In this document: positions 11,965 to 23,016 of the stretch, piece by piece
Layout of the letters: each line of letters starts with the position of its first letter
Position numbering within the stretch: position 1 is the stretch's first letter
From: Monosporascus cannonballus
Taxonomy: Eukaryota > Ascomycota > Sordariomycetes > Xylariales
Direction of reading: 5' to 3'
Assembly (NCBI GenBank): GCA_004154925.1
Contig: QJNS01000220.1
Span: 62,001-126,000 of the forward strand
DNA: 64,000 nucleotides
Program-made: the position numbers and the translations under genes
The notes under the pieces: model-generated
Databases searched by the model: none
Told to the model about the DNA's origin: nothing
The model's input: the letters and a program-made list of their open reading frames with translations, nothing else

Positions 11965-12053
11965 CTCAGGCCTCGCTCGTTTGTAGCTCATGTACTACTT
12001 TTTTTTTAGCTAATTAAAGTGCGTATCCCCGTAACAAGCGAGCGAGGCCTAAG
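11965..12053. mobile_element. Short inverted-repeat element, copy 1 (family M3)
   Basis: It is bounded by CTCAGGCCTCGCTCGTTTG (11965-11983) and its near-perfect inverse at 12035-12053. A second copy lies at 19314-19431 with different loop sequence but similar arms. Similarity between the two loci extends outward on both sides (TTACCTTAGCTAG on the left, GTTGTGCGAAA-type sequence on the right), so the mobile unit may be larger than the arms. It has no coding capacity, so it would be non-autonomous. Confidence 0.55.
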
Positions 12054-12299
12054 TTGGAGTTATGCGAAAAAAGGGTCCGTTCTCCGTATTATTACTAAAA
12101 TCGTTAACTTTTTTCCGATTTCTTTTAAAAAATAAATTTTAAATAAAAAAATTTCGTTAATAACCCAAATTAAGGCCGATAAGGTTAATACTTTATATAC
12201 GCCTCGAATATAAGCTGATATACGTACAGGAATTTTTTCAATTTCTTCAGATTAAAATTGGGGCCGATATAATTAAATTTAGTTCTGGGAAATAGGCGA
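12054..12299. other. AT-rich spacer without recognisable gene
   Basis: The first 40 bp belong to the extended similarity with 19432-19470. The rest is AT-rich with TpA excess and contains no frame or repeat I can assign. Confidence 0.4.
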
Positions 12300-12314
12300 C
12301 CGGAACGCCCTTAT

Positions 12315-12706
12315 TGTGACGGCTAGGCGGTTTAACCAATTATTAAACCTTAAGTCGACGGGTTTATATTAATAGAAATATCGTAAAAGTCTAAATAATA
12401 AATATAATAATATATTATATTTTTTAATACCTTATTATTATAAACGATTAATATTAATAAATATTATAAATTAAAATTATTTAAATTATAAAAATAATAA
12501 ATATATATATTTTATTCCTATTAGCTGGATTACTACCAATAAATTGGTAATCCGGCTTACTGGCTTACCACCCGTAAGTTGGCGATCCGGCTCACTGGCT
12601 CACCACCAGTGAGTTGGTGATCTATCACGTGACCCGCCCCACCGCGCACTTGTGGTTGGATCATGGCAGACCGTTTCTGGAGACCGTGGCTCGTTGGGCC
12701 ATGACA
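12315..12706 (+). repeat. Solo LTR, type II, with target duplication CTTAT
   Basis: A 392-bp LTR starts TGTGACGGCTAGGCGG and ends GGGCCATGACA. It is flanked on both sides by CTTAT (12310-12314 and 12707-12711) and there is no internal element sequence, so it is a solo LTR left by recombination between two LTRs. The left 200 bp are strongly RIP-mutated, whereas the right 170 bp are nearly unchanged. The strand follows the TG to CA reading; related full elements with this reading have gag-pol on the minus strand. Confidence 0.9.
12523..12621. repeat. Three tandem 35-bp units inside the type II LTR
   Basis: The two full units are 12552-12586 and 12587-12621, each starting CCGGCT and ending GTTGGNGAT; a partial unit lies at 12523-12551. 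Each unit is itself an imperfect palindrome around CACCAGTGAGTTGGTG. The Z LTR has one partial and one full unit, and the solo LTR at 60158 has two. Confidence 0.75.
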
Positions 12707-12860
12707 CTTATGGCCGCGATAGCACAACTACTGGTCGTATTATCGTACACCGGACGTCCTAGGTATACTTTATATGGGAAAAACCCGTATCTTAATTTTT
12801 TCGGCCGTACGGGCTATGGTTGTTATGTCGTAACCATAAAAAGGTTCCGGATTTAATTAA

Positions 12861-13015
12861 CCGGAACGCCCTTATAGTTGCGACGTAATAACCATAATCC
12901 GTACGGACAAAAACATAGCTGAACGGGCTTTTCCCATATTGAATTACTCTTAGAAGGCTTATGGCGAAATGTTATATACGGTAATTATGCTGTCGCAGCT
13001 ATAAGGGCGTTCCGG
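12861..13015. mobile_element. Short TIR element, copy 2 (family M1)
   Basis: A 155-bp element has ends CCGGAACGCCCTTATAGTTG and the inverse CAGCTATAAGGGCGTTCCGG, with arms of about 24 bp and one or two mismatches. It lies 10 bp from copy 1 in the opposite orientation. No coding capacity. A TA or TTAA-type target is possible from the flanks but not certain. Confidence 0.8.
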
Positions 13016-13254
13016 ATAAAAAGGTTACGGAGAACGGAAATTTTATATTTAATTTTTAATATTTTTGCCCATTTAGCCCGGATTAGAAAATTTCGTATAT
13101 AGTTAAATAACTATTTTAAAACTGTATATAATAATAATAATTATTATTTTTTAATAAATTTTGTTATTGTGGTATTAATAAGTTTTTAAAGTAAATTTTC
13201 AAAATTTTGTATAGGATTACGGAAAACGGAGCCAAAAAATCATAACTTGCCATT
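13016..13254. other. AT-rich spacer
   Basis: The centre is AT-rich without a frame. The end (about 13205-13254) is also found before the second M2 copy (50300-50337), so this stretch belongs to the extended M2 repeat. Confidence 0.4.
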
Positions 13255-13373
13255 AGGCCCTATTTTGGAGGTTCGGTGTTTTTATAGGTCCTTGTTATGG
13301 GTCGGTACCTAAGGTACAAAGCTCTAGCCACAGCTGCGCCGCAGGCGCAGCTACAACCTCCAAAATAGGGCCT
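13255..13373. mobile_element. Short TIR element, copy 1 (family M2)
   Basis: The arms AGGCCCTATTTTGGAGGTT (13255-13273) and the exact inverse (13355-13373) bound a 119-bp unit. The centre holds a GC palindrome GCTGCGCCGCAGGCGCAGC. The second copy is 50338-50497. Similarity continues about 40 bp outside both arms, so the true element may be about 200 bp. Confidence 0.7.
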
Positions 13374-13740
13374 GATTTTAATGAGGTAATGCTTTCGGTA
13401 GTAACTTAAGGACCTAATCCTCAGCCGGTTTAAATACCGCTTATTAAGTCTTGACTAAACTTGCCAAATATATGGAGGCCGCCTAAGCCTTAATACCGTT
13501 GGATTGTTACTATACCGCTGGGCTTTACCTCAACCTGGCACTAATTATCAAAGCTAAGTATATGCAGGATTCTTATTCTTACTCCGGTCTAGTGGTTATC
13601 TGAAACCTATTATTCTCAGCCGGTCCTCCCTCTCTCTCTTAAACATGGTATAATAAGCTCTTATTAGGCCTCGTACACCCGAAAGCAAATTTCATGCGCC
13701 TCAGAATTGGCACCGTCCAAGCGTCTAATAGGTCTGTATC
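13374..13740. other. Unassigned low-RIP DNA left of Copia-1
   Basis: About 365 bp of balanced composition without a convincing frame or RNA gene. Except for the first 30 bp, which belong to the M2 repeat, it has no partner in the window. It may be remaining host DNA. Confidence 0.4.
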
Positions 13741-13903
13741 TGTCAGCTAGCAGGGGGTGCTCTAGCACCCCATATACGGAAGATTCCCTCTGATCGGAAC
13801 ATATATGTTCCGGGACTAGATCACCTTAAAGTGCAGTACGCGTTTTAGAGCACTTGCAACTAGTTAACAATACACATATAACTAATATCCCTTATATCTG
13901 ACA
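13741..13903 (+). repeat. 5' LTR of Copia-1
   Basis: It starts TGTCAGCTAGCAGG and ends ATATCTGACA. Two palindromes stand out: GGGGTGCT/AGCACCCC at 13754-13771 and the perfect GGAACATATATGTTCC at 13796-13811. Both are kept in the 3' LTR, the first with two changes and the second exactly. Confidence 0.9.
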
Positions 13904-13949
13904 ATTAAAAGTTTTATTCGTTTAATTAAGGTATATATCAATTAATCAA

Positions 13950-16900
13950 TTGTTATTAAAACAATATAAGCTATATATTAGTTATAATTATCGAAATACG
14001 CCAATAATAATAATAACGACCGTACCGTTAACGTCCTCCGTTATTTACAAGGGACCTAAGGACTGGGATCGCTTTAAAGGCGAATTCCAATTTAAAACAT
14101 ATGCGTTCGATATTTGGGATTATATCGATCCTAATCAAAACTTTTAATAGCCTATTAAACATATAAAACCCAATATAACCTCTTATTTAAAAAGACGAAT
14201 CCGCCATACGATACGAATTAATACCTTAAGCGGTTTTTCGTTTATATTTATATTTTCTGGAAAAGTTATCGAAAAAATTAATTATACCAGTTATTTAACG
14301 AATACCTTTAAGATAACGACCGAAAATAAATAAATTTATAATTAGGACTTTATGGCATATACTTACAAAGATTAAAAGTACGACATTTTTCGCAAAAATA
14401 TTACCGACCTTATGAAATAAGTTTTAAAATTAGTATTTCTAACGATTTAAAAAACTAGCTTTTTTCCAGGAAGAAACTTACGAAAATAGTACGCCAGCCT
14501 GGGCGAATCCGATAAAATATACGATAACAAACTCTTAATTAATACCTAACGAAAATATTGCGAAATGTTAAAATAAATTTCGAAATCTTGTAAAAAATTA
14601 AACGAATAAATCGTAAAATAATAAAAGATTATGGCCTTAAGATAACGATATAATATTTTAAAAACGAAAACGTCGATTATATAAGTTAACGATTTATATA
14701 TAATATTAACCTTTATAATTAGAAGATAAATTATTACTTTCCAAATAATAAAAAAAACCGAAATCGATAACAGTATAATTAATTTCTAAAAAGCGGTAAT
14801 TAACTTTTTGGATTATTGGGCTATAACTTATTTTATATTTATATTACGAAATATTAAGGTAACGTTTTTAACGTTTTACGGGATATTTGCAAATTTTCTT
14901 AATTAAAATAATTTTAATTAAAAAAAATCCCAAAACATTAATTTTTAATCGTAAGAAAAAACCGTAAACCGTAAACCGAAACAAACTAACCGTAAAAGTT
15001 CTTATATAAACCGAAACGGTAATAAGCGAAAACGTCAAAAATTAAACGCATAAAGCATTTATTACAAAACATATTAAATTAATTATTATACATTATTTAA
15101 TTATTACTATATATTTTTTGAAAAAACCTCAGAAAATTTCCGTTTTAACGACAAAGTAATAATATATATTTAAGGACGAATTTCCGCCGATTAATCTTTA
15201 AAGGAAAAAAATAACCGCATATCGGAAATTATAGAAAAACTTATGATATAAAAAATAAATTAACTTTTAAAAGGGGTATAACAAATATTAATATATTACT
15301 TAATTATTAATTAACGTAACGCCATAAATATTTTATTTTATCTCTTAAAAATTTAATTCTTTTAAATTTAAAATTTACGATATATATTTTTAATTTAATT
15401 AATAAATTCTTAAATTTCAAACTAATTATATAAAATAACGAAATATACGTAAGTAATAACTTCGTCCTAATTAAAAATTACGAAAAAGTTAATATAACTT
15501 TTCGAAATTTTAACGGTACAAAAGTATTACGTTTATACGACGTAATATATTGCAAAAGTTTTGCTTATAACCTAATATTTTTTCGGCAGTTCCGAAAAAA
15601 GAGTTATTAATAAAATAACCGAAAAATTAATAATTTTATTTAAAATAAATATAATTAATTTATTATCGAAAATATTAGCATAATAATTACTTATATAATT
15701 TTAAATTACTTATAAACGAAACGTTAATTCGTAAATAACGAAATTATTCTAAATCGATAAAGATATTATATAATACCTAAAATTAAAATACCTAAAACCC
15801 AAAATAATTACTTAATTATAATTTTATACGAAAAAAATTTACTTAAAGGGTTTTATAATAATTAAATATTAAATATATGGTAAGGCGAAAGTTAAAAAGT
15901 TAATATGCCGTAAACCAAAAAAAGGAATATCCCGATTAAGATAAAAAATTATTATCGATTTTATAAATTTTAAAAAAAAACCTTAAAAAATATAAATACG
16001 TTATATTTATTATTAATAAATACTTAAATTTTATTTAAGATATTTACTTTAAGAATCGAAAATAAAATATATTAATTATAACGTTTCGATATTTCCTAAA
16101 AATCTTAAAAAACTAAAACAAAATTTTTCTATAAATAATTAAATACGATAACAAAATCCCGAAAAATTATTAATTTCGAAATATACTTTAATTACCATTT
16201 TTTAATATTAGATTTAAACTTTTAATATTATATACCCAGGTTTAAAACGGGGGTATAAAACATTTAAAAGGTATAATTAAAAAAAAGTAATTATAATGCG
16301 AAATAACGATAAATTATTTTTGTTTTTAATCGTATATATTTCTAAAGTAATAATATATTTATATAACCGTATCTATAAATACGTTTTTTTTGGCAAAGCC
16401 TATTCGAAATTTATTATATTTATTTAATATATAAAAATGGCGTTATAATATTTAATCGAAAATTTTATTAAGCTTATCTACGAATATACGGATATATAAT
16501 TTATATTATGATAATTACCGCTTTAAAGAAATAATAAGTATTTTAAAGATTAAATTCTAAAGCGTAAATTAATTATTTCGTCGGTTACCGATTTATAAAT
16601 ATTTATAAAATTTAAAACTTATTAATTAATAAGGTTATTATTATTTAAAATATATAATTTAATAAAAAAGCCATTTTTTAAATAATATTAAAAATTTAAA
16701 AAACGGTTTTTTATATATTAAAGAAAAATAATTACAAACGTTATTCCGATAAGTAAATATATTTAATTAAAACGATAATTATTTAATTTATATATAAGAA
16801 AAAAATAAAAATCTAAAGAAAATAATTTAATTACCGGTTAATTAAAAGGAATAATTTTAAAAAAGTATTAATATAAAATATATAAAAAATAAGAAAAAAT

Positions 16901-18960
16901 AAACTTATTTGCAAAAAATTAATTATTTTTATACGACTATTATATTGGAATTATTTCCGTTTTTTAAATTATTACGATTATTACGTTAACGGAAAAAATA
17001 AAAGTAATTTTAAGTTCCCTTTATATTATTTAACTTAAAGTAACGGTAAAAAACGAAAGTATTTTACGGGTTATAAATATAAGCTTTCCGTATATTTTGT
17101 ATTAAGACAATATTATCCGAAATATATATAAGATATGGAAAACCATATTTAATATAAAACGTATAATTTGTTCTATAAGTACGTACGATAACCGGCCGGT
17201 AAGTTACAAAAATTTAAGGAAATTAATTACCCGAAATACGTATTATTTTAATCGGAAAAATAATAATATCTTAGTATATAAAAAAATATTTAGATTATAA
17301 AACTAAGTTATATAAACGTAATTTACCGCTACCGCCGTAAGGCTATAAAAAGTTAAATATATATTTGTAAAAAAAGATATTCCGTAAAACCAAAAAGGCT
17401 TATTTGCAAAACCATAAAAAATACGATTTTAAAAAGCCGTCAATGAATTTTTTGCTAAAAGGAAATAAGTTTTAAAATATATGTAAATATACGTTTATAA
17501 ATTTAATAAATATAATTAATTTTAAAATTATAAAGCCCTTTTTGTTGTACGAAATAATTAATAACTTAAAACCGTTTATAATAATATATATATAATTATT
17601 TTTATTAAAAGATCGTTTTAAGTTTTAATTATTATTATAATTAAGTTCGATTTAAAACTTAAGTAATATAATGTTATAAACGCCGTTATAAATGTCAATT
17701 TATTTTACGAAATATATATAAAAATATTTTTAAGATAGTTATAACGTAATAACATTTTTTTAATTAAGAAAGTAATATAGGGATTAAAAAATTATTTTTG
17801 TTATAATAAAAGGATTTTATTAAAATATTTAAAAAAATTAAGATTTAATTTTGTTTTTTACGAACCTTATTATTTTATTCGTTAAGAGGTATTTATTTTT
17901 TTCTTTATAAATCATATTATTATAATATATTACGAAAGAAATTTAAATTTCGTCGATTAATTAATTTAATAAATATAAGAACGGTATACCTTAATAAAAG
18001 GTAAGGACTTATTGTAATTTCTCGGTATCGAAATAATTAAAAATAAATGTAATAAGAAAATCTGGTTATTTTAATCCGATTTCATAAATAAATTAATTAA
18101 TTTAATATTAAAAAGAATTTAAATAACTTTTTAAAATATGTATAATTAATATTAAATTATTGCCAAATTTTAATTTGGCGTATTTAGGCTTTATTAATAA
18201 ATATTAGAAAAAAATTAATTCTATTTTTTTCGTAATAATTAATATATAACCCGATAGATTTTTTACGGTATTCCAATTTGCCAAATTTAATTTAAACTTT
18301 AATAACATATATTATAAAATTACCGACCGAATTATCTTATACTTAATTGGAATTAAAACGTTAACGTTATAATTCGGAGGTAAAGATTTATTAAATATTT
18401 AAAACGACGCCTTTTTTACGGATAATATGATAAATTAAAAAAACTTTTAAACTTACGTTATAAGATTATTCGGAAAAATAATAAAATAACGGACGAATAA
18501 GTAAAATATAATATTTATTTTTGTAATAAAAATAAAATAATTATTTTTATATAAATTATAAAAAAAACCTTATTTAACTTTTAATTTATTAAAAAATTAA
18601 AAATTACTTTAAATATAAAACCGTTAAATATATATTACGATAATCAATATATTATACGGCTTATTAATACCGATATTACCATATTAATAACGAAATTATA
18701 ATATATAAATATATATAATTATTGGTTACGATAAACCGTAAAAAAAAACTTAATTAAAAGGGATTATATGCTTACGGGCGATATATTAATTAATGGTTTA
18801 ACGAAAACTTTATTATACGAACTTTTTAAACATTTTAAAAAGTAATTAAAATTAATAAATATTACGAAAACCCTTAATTAACGAAAAAATATTTCAAAAA
18901 ACTTTTTAAAGAAAAAATTAGCTAATTAAGAAAATTTAATTACTAAAGGAAAAATAAAAT
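13950..18960 (+). pseudogene. Copia-1 gag-pol remains
   Basis: The N-terminal Gag is readable at 14028-14147 (GPKDWDRFKGEFQFKTYAFD, then IWDYIDP), the known Copia Gag start with its invariant Trp. A zinc-knuckle relic lies at about 15055-15110. Integrase and reverse transcriptase (about 15400-18100) are too mutated to place motifs with confidence. RNase H is clear at 18391-18890: DAFFTDN, then a YVIRLFGKIIK-type strand, KPLNIYYDNQ, and at the end the MLTGDIL/LTK box. Stops occur throughout. The short open frame 13950-14147 is the left-over start of gag, not a separate gene. Confidence 0.8.
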
Positions 18961-19026
18961 AGATAGTTGTAATTCTAGGAGTTGTAATAGTTAATACCGT
19001 AAATACTTTAAGGTGTTAAGGGGGTA

Positions 19027-19189
19027 TGTTAGCTAGCAAGAGGTGCTTTAGCACCCTATATACGGAAGATTCCCTCTGATCGGAACATATATGTTCCGGG
19101 ATTAGATCACGTTAAAGTGCAGTGCGCGTTCTAAAGCATTTGCAACTAGTCAACAATACACACACAATTGATGTCCCTTATATCTGACA
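19027..19189 (+). repeat. 3' LTR of Copia-1
   Basis: It starts TGTTAGCTAGCAAGAGG and ends ATATCTGACA and aligns over all 163 bp with the 5' LTR. The perfect 16-bp palindrome is at 19082-19097. It keeps a CACACACA stretch, which shows that CpA sites escaped RIP here. Confidence 0.9.
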
Positions 19190-19313
19190 AAATACGCCTT
19201 ATTTTGCTATTGTTTTGCTGTTTCTAGCTGCTTTTCCCGGATTCGGGTTTATTAAGCCTTTCGTTCTTATTTTCGTTATGCACGAATTTCCGCGGTTTCC
19301 TTACCTTAGCTAG

Positions 19314-19431
19314 CTCAGGCCTCCCTGGCTCGTTTTCCCACTTTCTTCAAAGTTACTCAAGTATCGCTCCATAACGCTAAATATTAGCCAATCAAATCCC
19401 AAATCCCCGTAACGAGCCAGCGAGGCCTGAG
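19314..19431. mobile_element. Short inverted-repeat element, copy 2 (family M3)
   Basis: The arms CTCAGGCCTCCCTGGCTCGTT (19314-19334, one mismatch) and its inverse (19411-19431) bound a 118-bp unit with low RIP. See copy 1 at 11965. The 124 bp between Copia-1 and this element (19190-19313) show no gene. Confidence 0.6.
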
Positions 19432-19744
19432 TTGTAGTTGTGCGAAAGAGGGTTCCATTCTGTAGATTTACTTTTTAAGAAAAACAAAAATCGTAATAAC
19501 TTAATAATAATACGTGTCTGTAGCTATATATATATATATACGATTATCTCAACCATGGCTTATTATCAATATTACGATAGTTCTAATTAGGACCCGTTTG
19601 CCATTCCTAAATTCTAACGTATCTAGTTATTACAGCCTAACCCCGTTACGTTATTATTTTTCCTTTCAGAATACGATAAATTCGAATTCTCCTAGTTTTA
19701 TCGTACGAACCCAGAAAAACAAGATATACGCATATGCACTTTAG
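19432..19744. other. Intergenic DNA with a weak 76-codon frame
   Basis: A plus-strand frame of 76 codons runs 19514-19744 over sequence that includes a TATATATATA run. It has no recognisable domain, and its Ser/Tyr/Ile-rich composition is what AT-rich DNA gives by chance. I see no other feature. Confidence 0.3.
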
Positions 19745-22472
19745 TATTTTGGCAAAAGTAACGGACAGATATAAGATTCGAAAGCTTTATTCGTAATTAG
19801 ATATTATATAACAATAATGGAACGATTAATTTAACCGTTAAAATTAAACGTTTAATTAACGTATTAAAAAATTAATTACGTAATAAGCTAATAATATGCG
19901 AAAGTTAATAGGAATTTACAACTCTTATTAATTAGGACCTTATTATCCGCAAATACCATAATACATTATACGGGAAATTTATAATTCTCGTAAAAAAGCC
20001 TGGATTTTACCGTTTACCGAAAAAGGTATCATTCGAAATTAAAATAATTCATATTATTTTGGACGAAAATTAACGTTTTATAAACTCGCTTGCCCTTAAG
20101 TAATTTAAGTTTTTAAATTAGGTAATTATATATTTAAGAAAAAGATGGTAATTATATAATGCGAAATGAAAAATAAAACGATTTCGTATTAATAACGATC
20201 CGGATATTTTTATATATCTTTTTTTATAATTTTAATTATTATCGTTAAAATAATTTTCAAAATTAATAATAATTATTTACCTTATTTATTAAGCAGGTTT
20301 TTATTATTTTCACATTTATTACGAGATAATATCGATATATTAAAAGGGTTGGGTATTTGTAAAAGTTATTAAACATTAAATAAAAATATAATTTAGTTAA
20401 TAAAAAAGGTTAAAATAACCGTATTAATTCTTTTGTAATAATATAATTTTAATCAAAATATATTACGTTTTATAATTAAGTATAATAAAATAATATCGTA
20501 TTTTAGTATAATAACTTTAATATTTAAAATTATATTCGTACTATAACGTTTCGATACGGTATCGTTATACGGAATATTATTATTTTTTTTGCCTGTTATT
20601 ATAATTATATTCTTAAAAAAGTTAAAATAATTTATATTCCGGCCTAATTAATATTATAAAATAAAATAATTTTATAAAACGTTATAATATTATTTAGTAC
20701 CGTTTAATATTTTTTATTAGTTTGTAATTAATATTATTCCGACTTTATTTCTTATTTTTGTTAATATGCTTTATAAACGTAATAAATAAAAATTTCCCGG
20801 TTTTTCTAAATTAAACCGTATACCATATAATAAATGTCATTTTATTTCGTTAAATATAATTAACGAAAATAAAGATACCATCGACGATATCTATGGCGTT
20901 TATCGAAAGCTTTCTTAGGGGATATGTAAATTGAAAAAAAATAATCCTGTCGGTTTTCAGAGCGTTTTTATTTTATTTATAGAAATTAAAAAAAAATTAG
21001 TTATATTCGAAAAATATAAGTTAATTAAACCGAAAAAGTCGATTTATATAATAAAAAACAGTAATTCTTTTTTGTTTCTGCTTATATTTATACGTATTTA
21101 TTAGCTCGATAATATAATTAGGATGTATAAAATATAAGCAATTTTAAAAACGGATCGTTAGTTCTTAAATAAAATAACGCAGTTATATTAAAAATTGCTG
21201 AAACTTTACTTTTTCGAACCATTTATTTTTTATATACATAATATTCGTATATTCGTGTTATTTTTATAGGAATTACGTACCTGATACGAATTATTTATAA
21301 CAAAAATATTTAACGTATATGGAATTTTCCGGAATACCTTAATCGAAAATCTTTTTTCGAAAGCCGAATTTACCGAATTTAGAGAATATATATATTCTCG
21401 GTTAACCGCTACCGAATTTAGATTTATTATATATAAGATAATTTCTAAGTATTTTGATTATGCCGGATAAATAAAGGAGGTATTACGAGGTTTTAATTAG
21501 GACGCGTTAATAAATAAGGATTTTTCCGACGAAAATTTATTAAAATTATTTGTTAATAATACGTTACTTGGTAATATAAATAACTTAGCGGATAATTCGT
21601 AAGTATTTTATTTTTTAATTTGGGAATATAATTTATTTATATTATTTTTTAGACGGCGTAATCCCTTTTAAAACGTACTCAATAAAGTTCTTTTATTGGA
21701 TAATTATGGGGCCGAAAATATTTTTAATACGGCCGATATTTTATAAGATAATAATTTTTTTAACTTTATTGAAAATAATAATTAACCGTTAATTAATACC
21801 GTTTTCATCGATAAAAAATTTCGAAATTATTAACGTTTCCTTTAAAAAGCTTAGATTTATTTATATTTTTCGCAAATTATATAATATGGCGGTATTAATT
21901 ATATTAAGCGGTTAATATTGATATTATTATTTTTAATAAAGCCGGTTAATTTAATTATAATAAAACGATATTTTATTTCGATTAAATATTATTTTCTGTA
22001 ATATTAAATTAAATATTATTTTCTGTAATATTAAATTAAATATTTATTAATTTAATTTTAATATTAAATTTATTTCCGATACAATTTAAAGGAAAAATAT
22101 AAAGAAATTTAATTAAAAAAGTAAATATTATAACCTGTAAGTTATTAATAAATTCCGCCGGTCGAAAAATAATATATATAACGTTAATATTATTTTTTTC
22201 TAAAATTCGTTTTTAATTAGGCATTATATATTCTTATAACGCGAATTTTATGCCCGTTATATTTTTTCGCAAAATAAATATTACGTTATTCGAGATTTTC
22301 GTAATAAAATCTTTAAGTACGTTTATTTTTTGTTTCGGAATTTCTGGTTTATTAAGAGATATCCGTTTCGAATTAAAAGGAATAGCTGGAAATCCGAAAA
22401 TATTTTGGCCGTAGGCTGTAAAACTATAAAAATTAAGCTTATTACTTTTAATAATATCCTACTTATTATTAA
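19745..22472 (+). pseudogene. Unidentified decayed large gene (X), part 1, broken by element B
   Basis: A plus-strand frame can be followed over about 2.7 kb with fewer stops than the surrounding random level; between about 20850 and 21900 only about one codon in twenty is a stop. All are TAA or TAG of the type RIP makes from Gln codons. Well-kept stretches include INENKDTIDDIYGVYRKLS (near 20870), AEFTEFREYIYSRLTATEFR (near 21365) and FSDENLLKLFVNN (near 21520). I do not recognise the family; it shows no transposase or polymerase motif that I can name. After removing B and one copy of the CAATA duplication the frame continues without interruption at 29373. Exons and introns cannot be resolved. 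Confidence 0.5.
21984..22037. repeat. Perfect tandem duplication, 2 x 27 bp
   Basis: Two identical 27-bp units (21984-22010 and 22011-22037), each starting AAATATTATTTTCTG. The unit length is a multiple of three, so it would not shift the frame of gene X. Confidence 0.85.
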
Positions 22473-22477
22473 CAATA

Positions 22478-22849
22478 TGTGACGGCTAGGCGGTTTAACC
22501 AACTATTAAACCTTAAGTTGACGGGTTTATGTTGGCAGGAATATCTTGGAAATCTGAGCAATAGATATAGTAAAGTATTACGTTTCGTAATACCAAAGGT
22601 ACTTTGGGTAACGATATTATATTGCAAGCTGAAATTATTTAAACTATGGGAATAATAAGCGTATATATTTTTATAAATTAATTGGATTTTTATTAGATCT
22701 TAACGTTATTATAGATCCAATGCTATTAAATTCGGTTGGTTCTGTATGGATTTATTTGGATCTTGATGCCAAAAGAGATCCAAATTACATAACTTTTTCT
22801 TTTGTAGGTCCAACCGTTTTTATGGCCGATTTTGGGTTGGGTCGTAATA
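22478..22849 (-). repeat. 3' LTR of element B (type I LTR)
   Basis: It starts TGTGACGGCTAGGCGG and ends GGTCGTAATA (CA changed to TA). It is less mutated than the 5' LTR at 28996. On the minus strand the purine-rich AAAAAGGAGATCG lies directly beside it as polypurine tract (about 22850-22862). The 80-codon frame at 22720-22962 is LTR read-through. Confidence 0.9.
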
Positions 22850-23016
22850 CGATCTCCTTTTTAAGATCTTTACGTTTAACGATTTTCCTTTCTAGTAAAT
22901 TATCCTTTTTTATCATAGCAGGTCGTATTATTAATTGCAAATTTTGCAATTATCCTAATTAAAGAGAAAACTTAGATTTTTTAGATGCTTATATTATTAA
23001 ATTTGGTTTTGAAATT

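Larger units (their letters stand above)
12300..12850. mobile_element. Short TIR element, copy 1 (family M1), split by a solo LTR
   Basis: The left end is CCGGAACGCCCTTAT at 12300 and the right end reads back as a mutated inverse (AAAAAGGTTCCGG) at 12850. Without the LTR and one CTTAT copy it is 154 bp, one base different from copy 2. Its right half matches the reverse complement of 12861-12960. It has no coding capacity. The solo LTR insertion within the left end shows that the M1 insertion came first. Confidence 0.75.
13741..19189 (+). mobile_element. Copia-1: plus-strand Ty1/Copia retrotransposon with 163-bp LTRs
   Basis: Two 163-bp LTRs (13741-13903 and 19027-19189) bound a 5449-bp element. 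The interior has Copia order, with gag first and the RNase H at the 3' end. A GGGGG-containing purine run (about 19009-19026) precedes the 3' LTR and serves as a polypurine tract. The interior is saturated with RIP changes; both LTRs keep CpA dinucleotides. The 5-bp flanks differ (GTATC and AAATA), so no target duplication can be claimed. Confidence 0.87.

Noticed and set aside
12614..12856. 80-codon plus-strand frame
   Set aside because: It crosses from the solo LTR through the CTTAT duplication into the M1 element, so it was created by the insertion.
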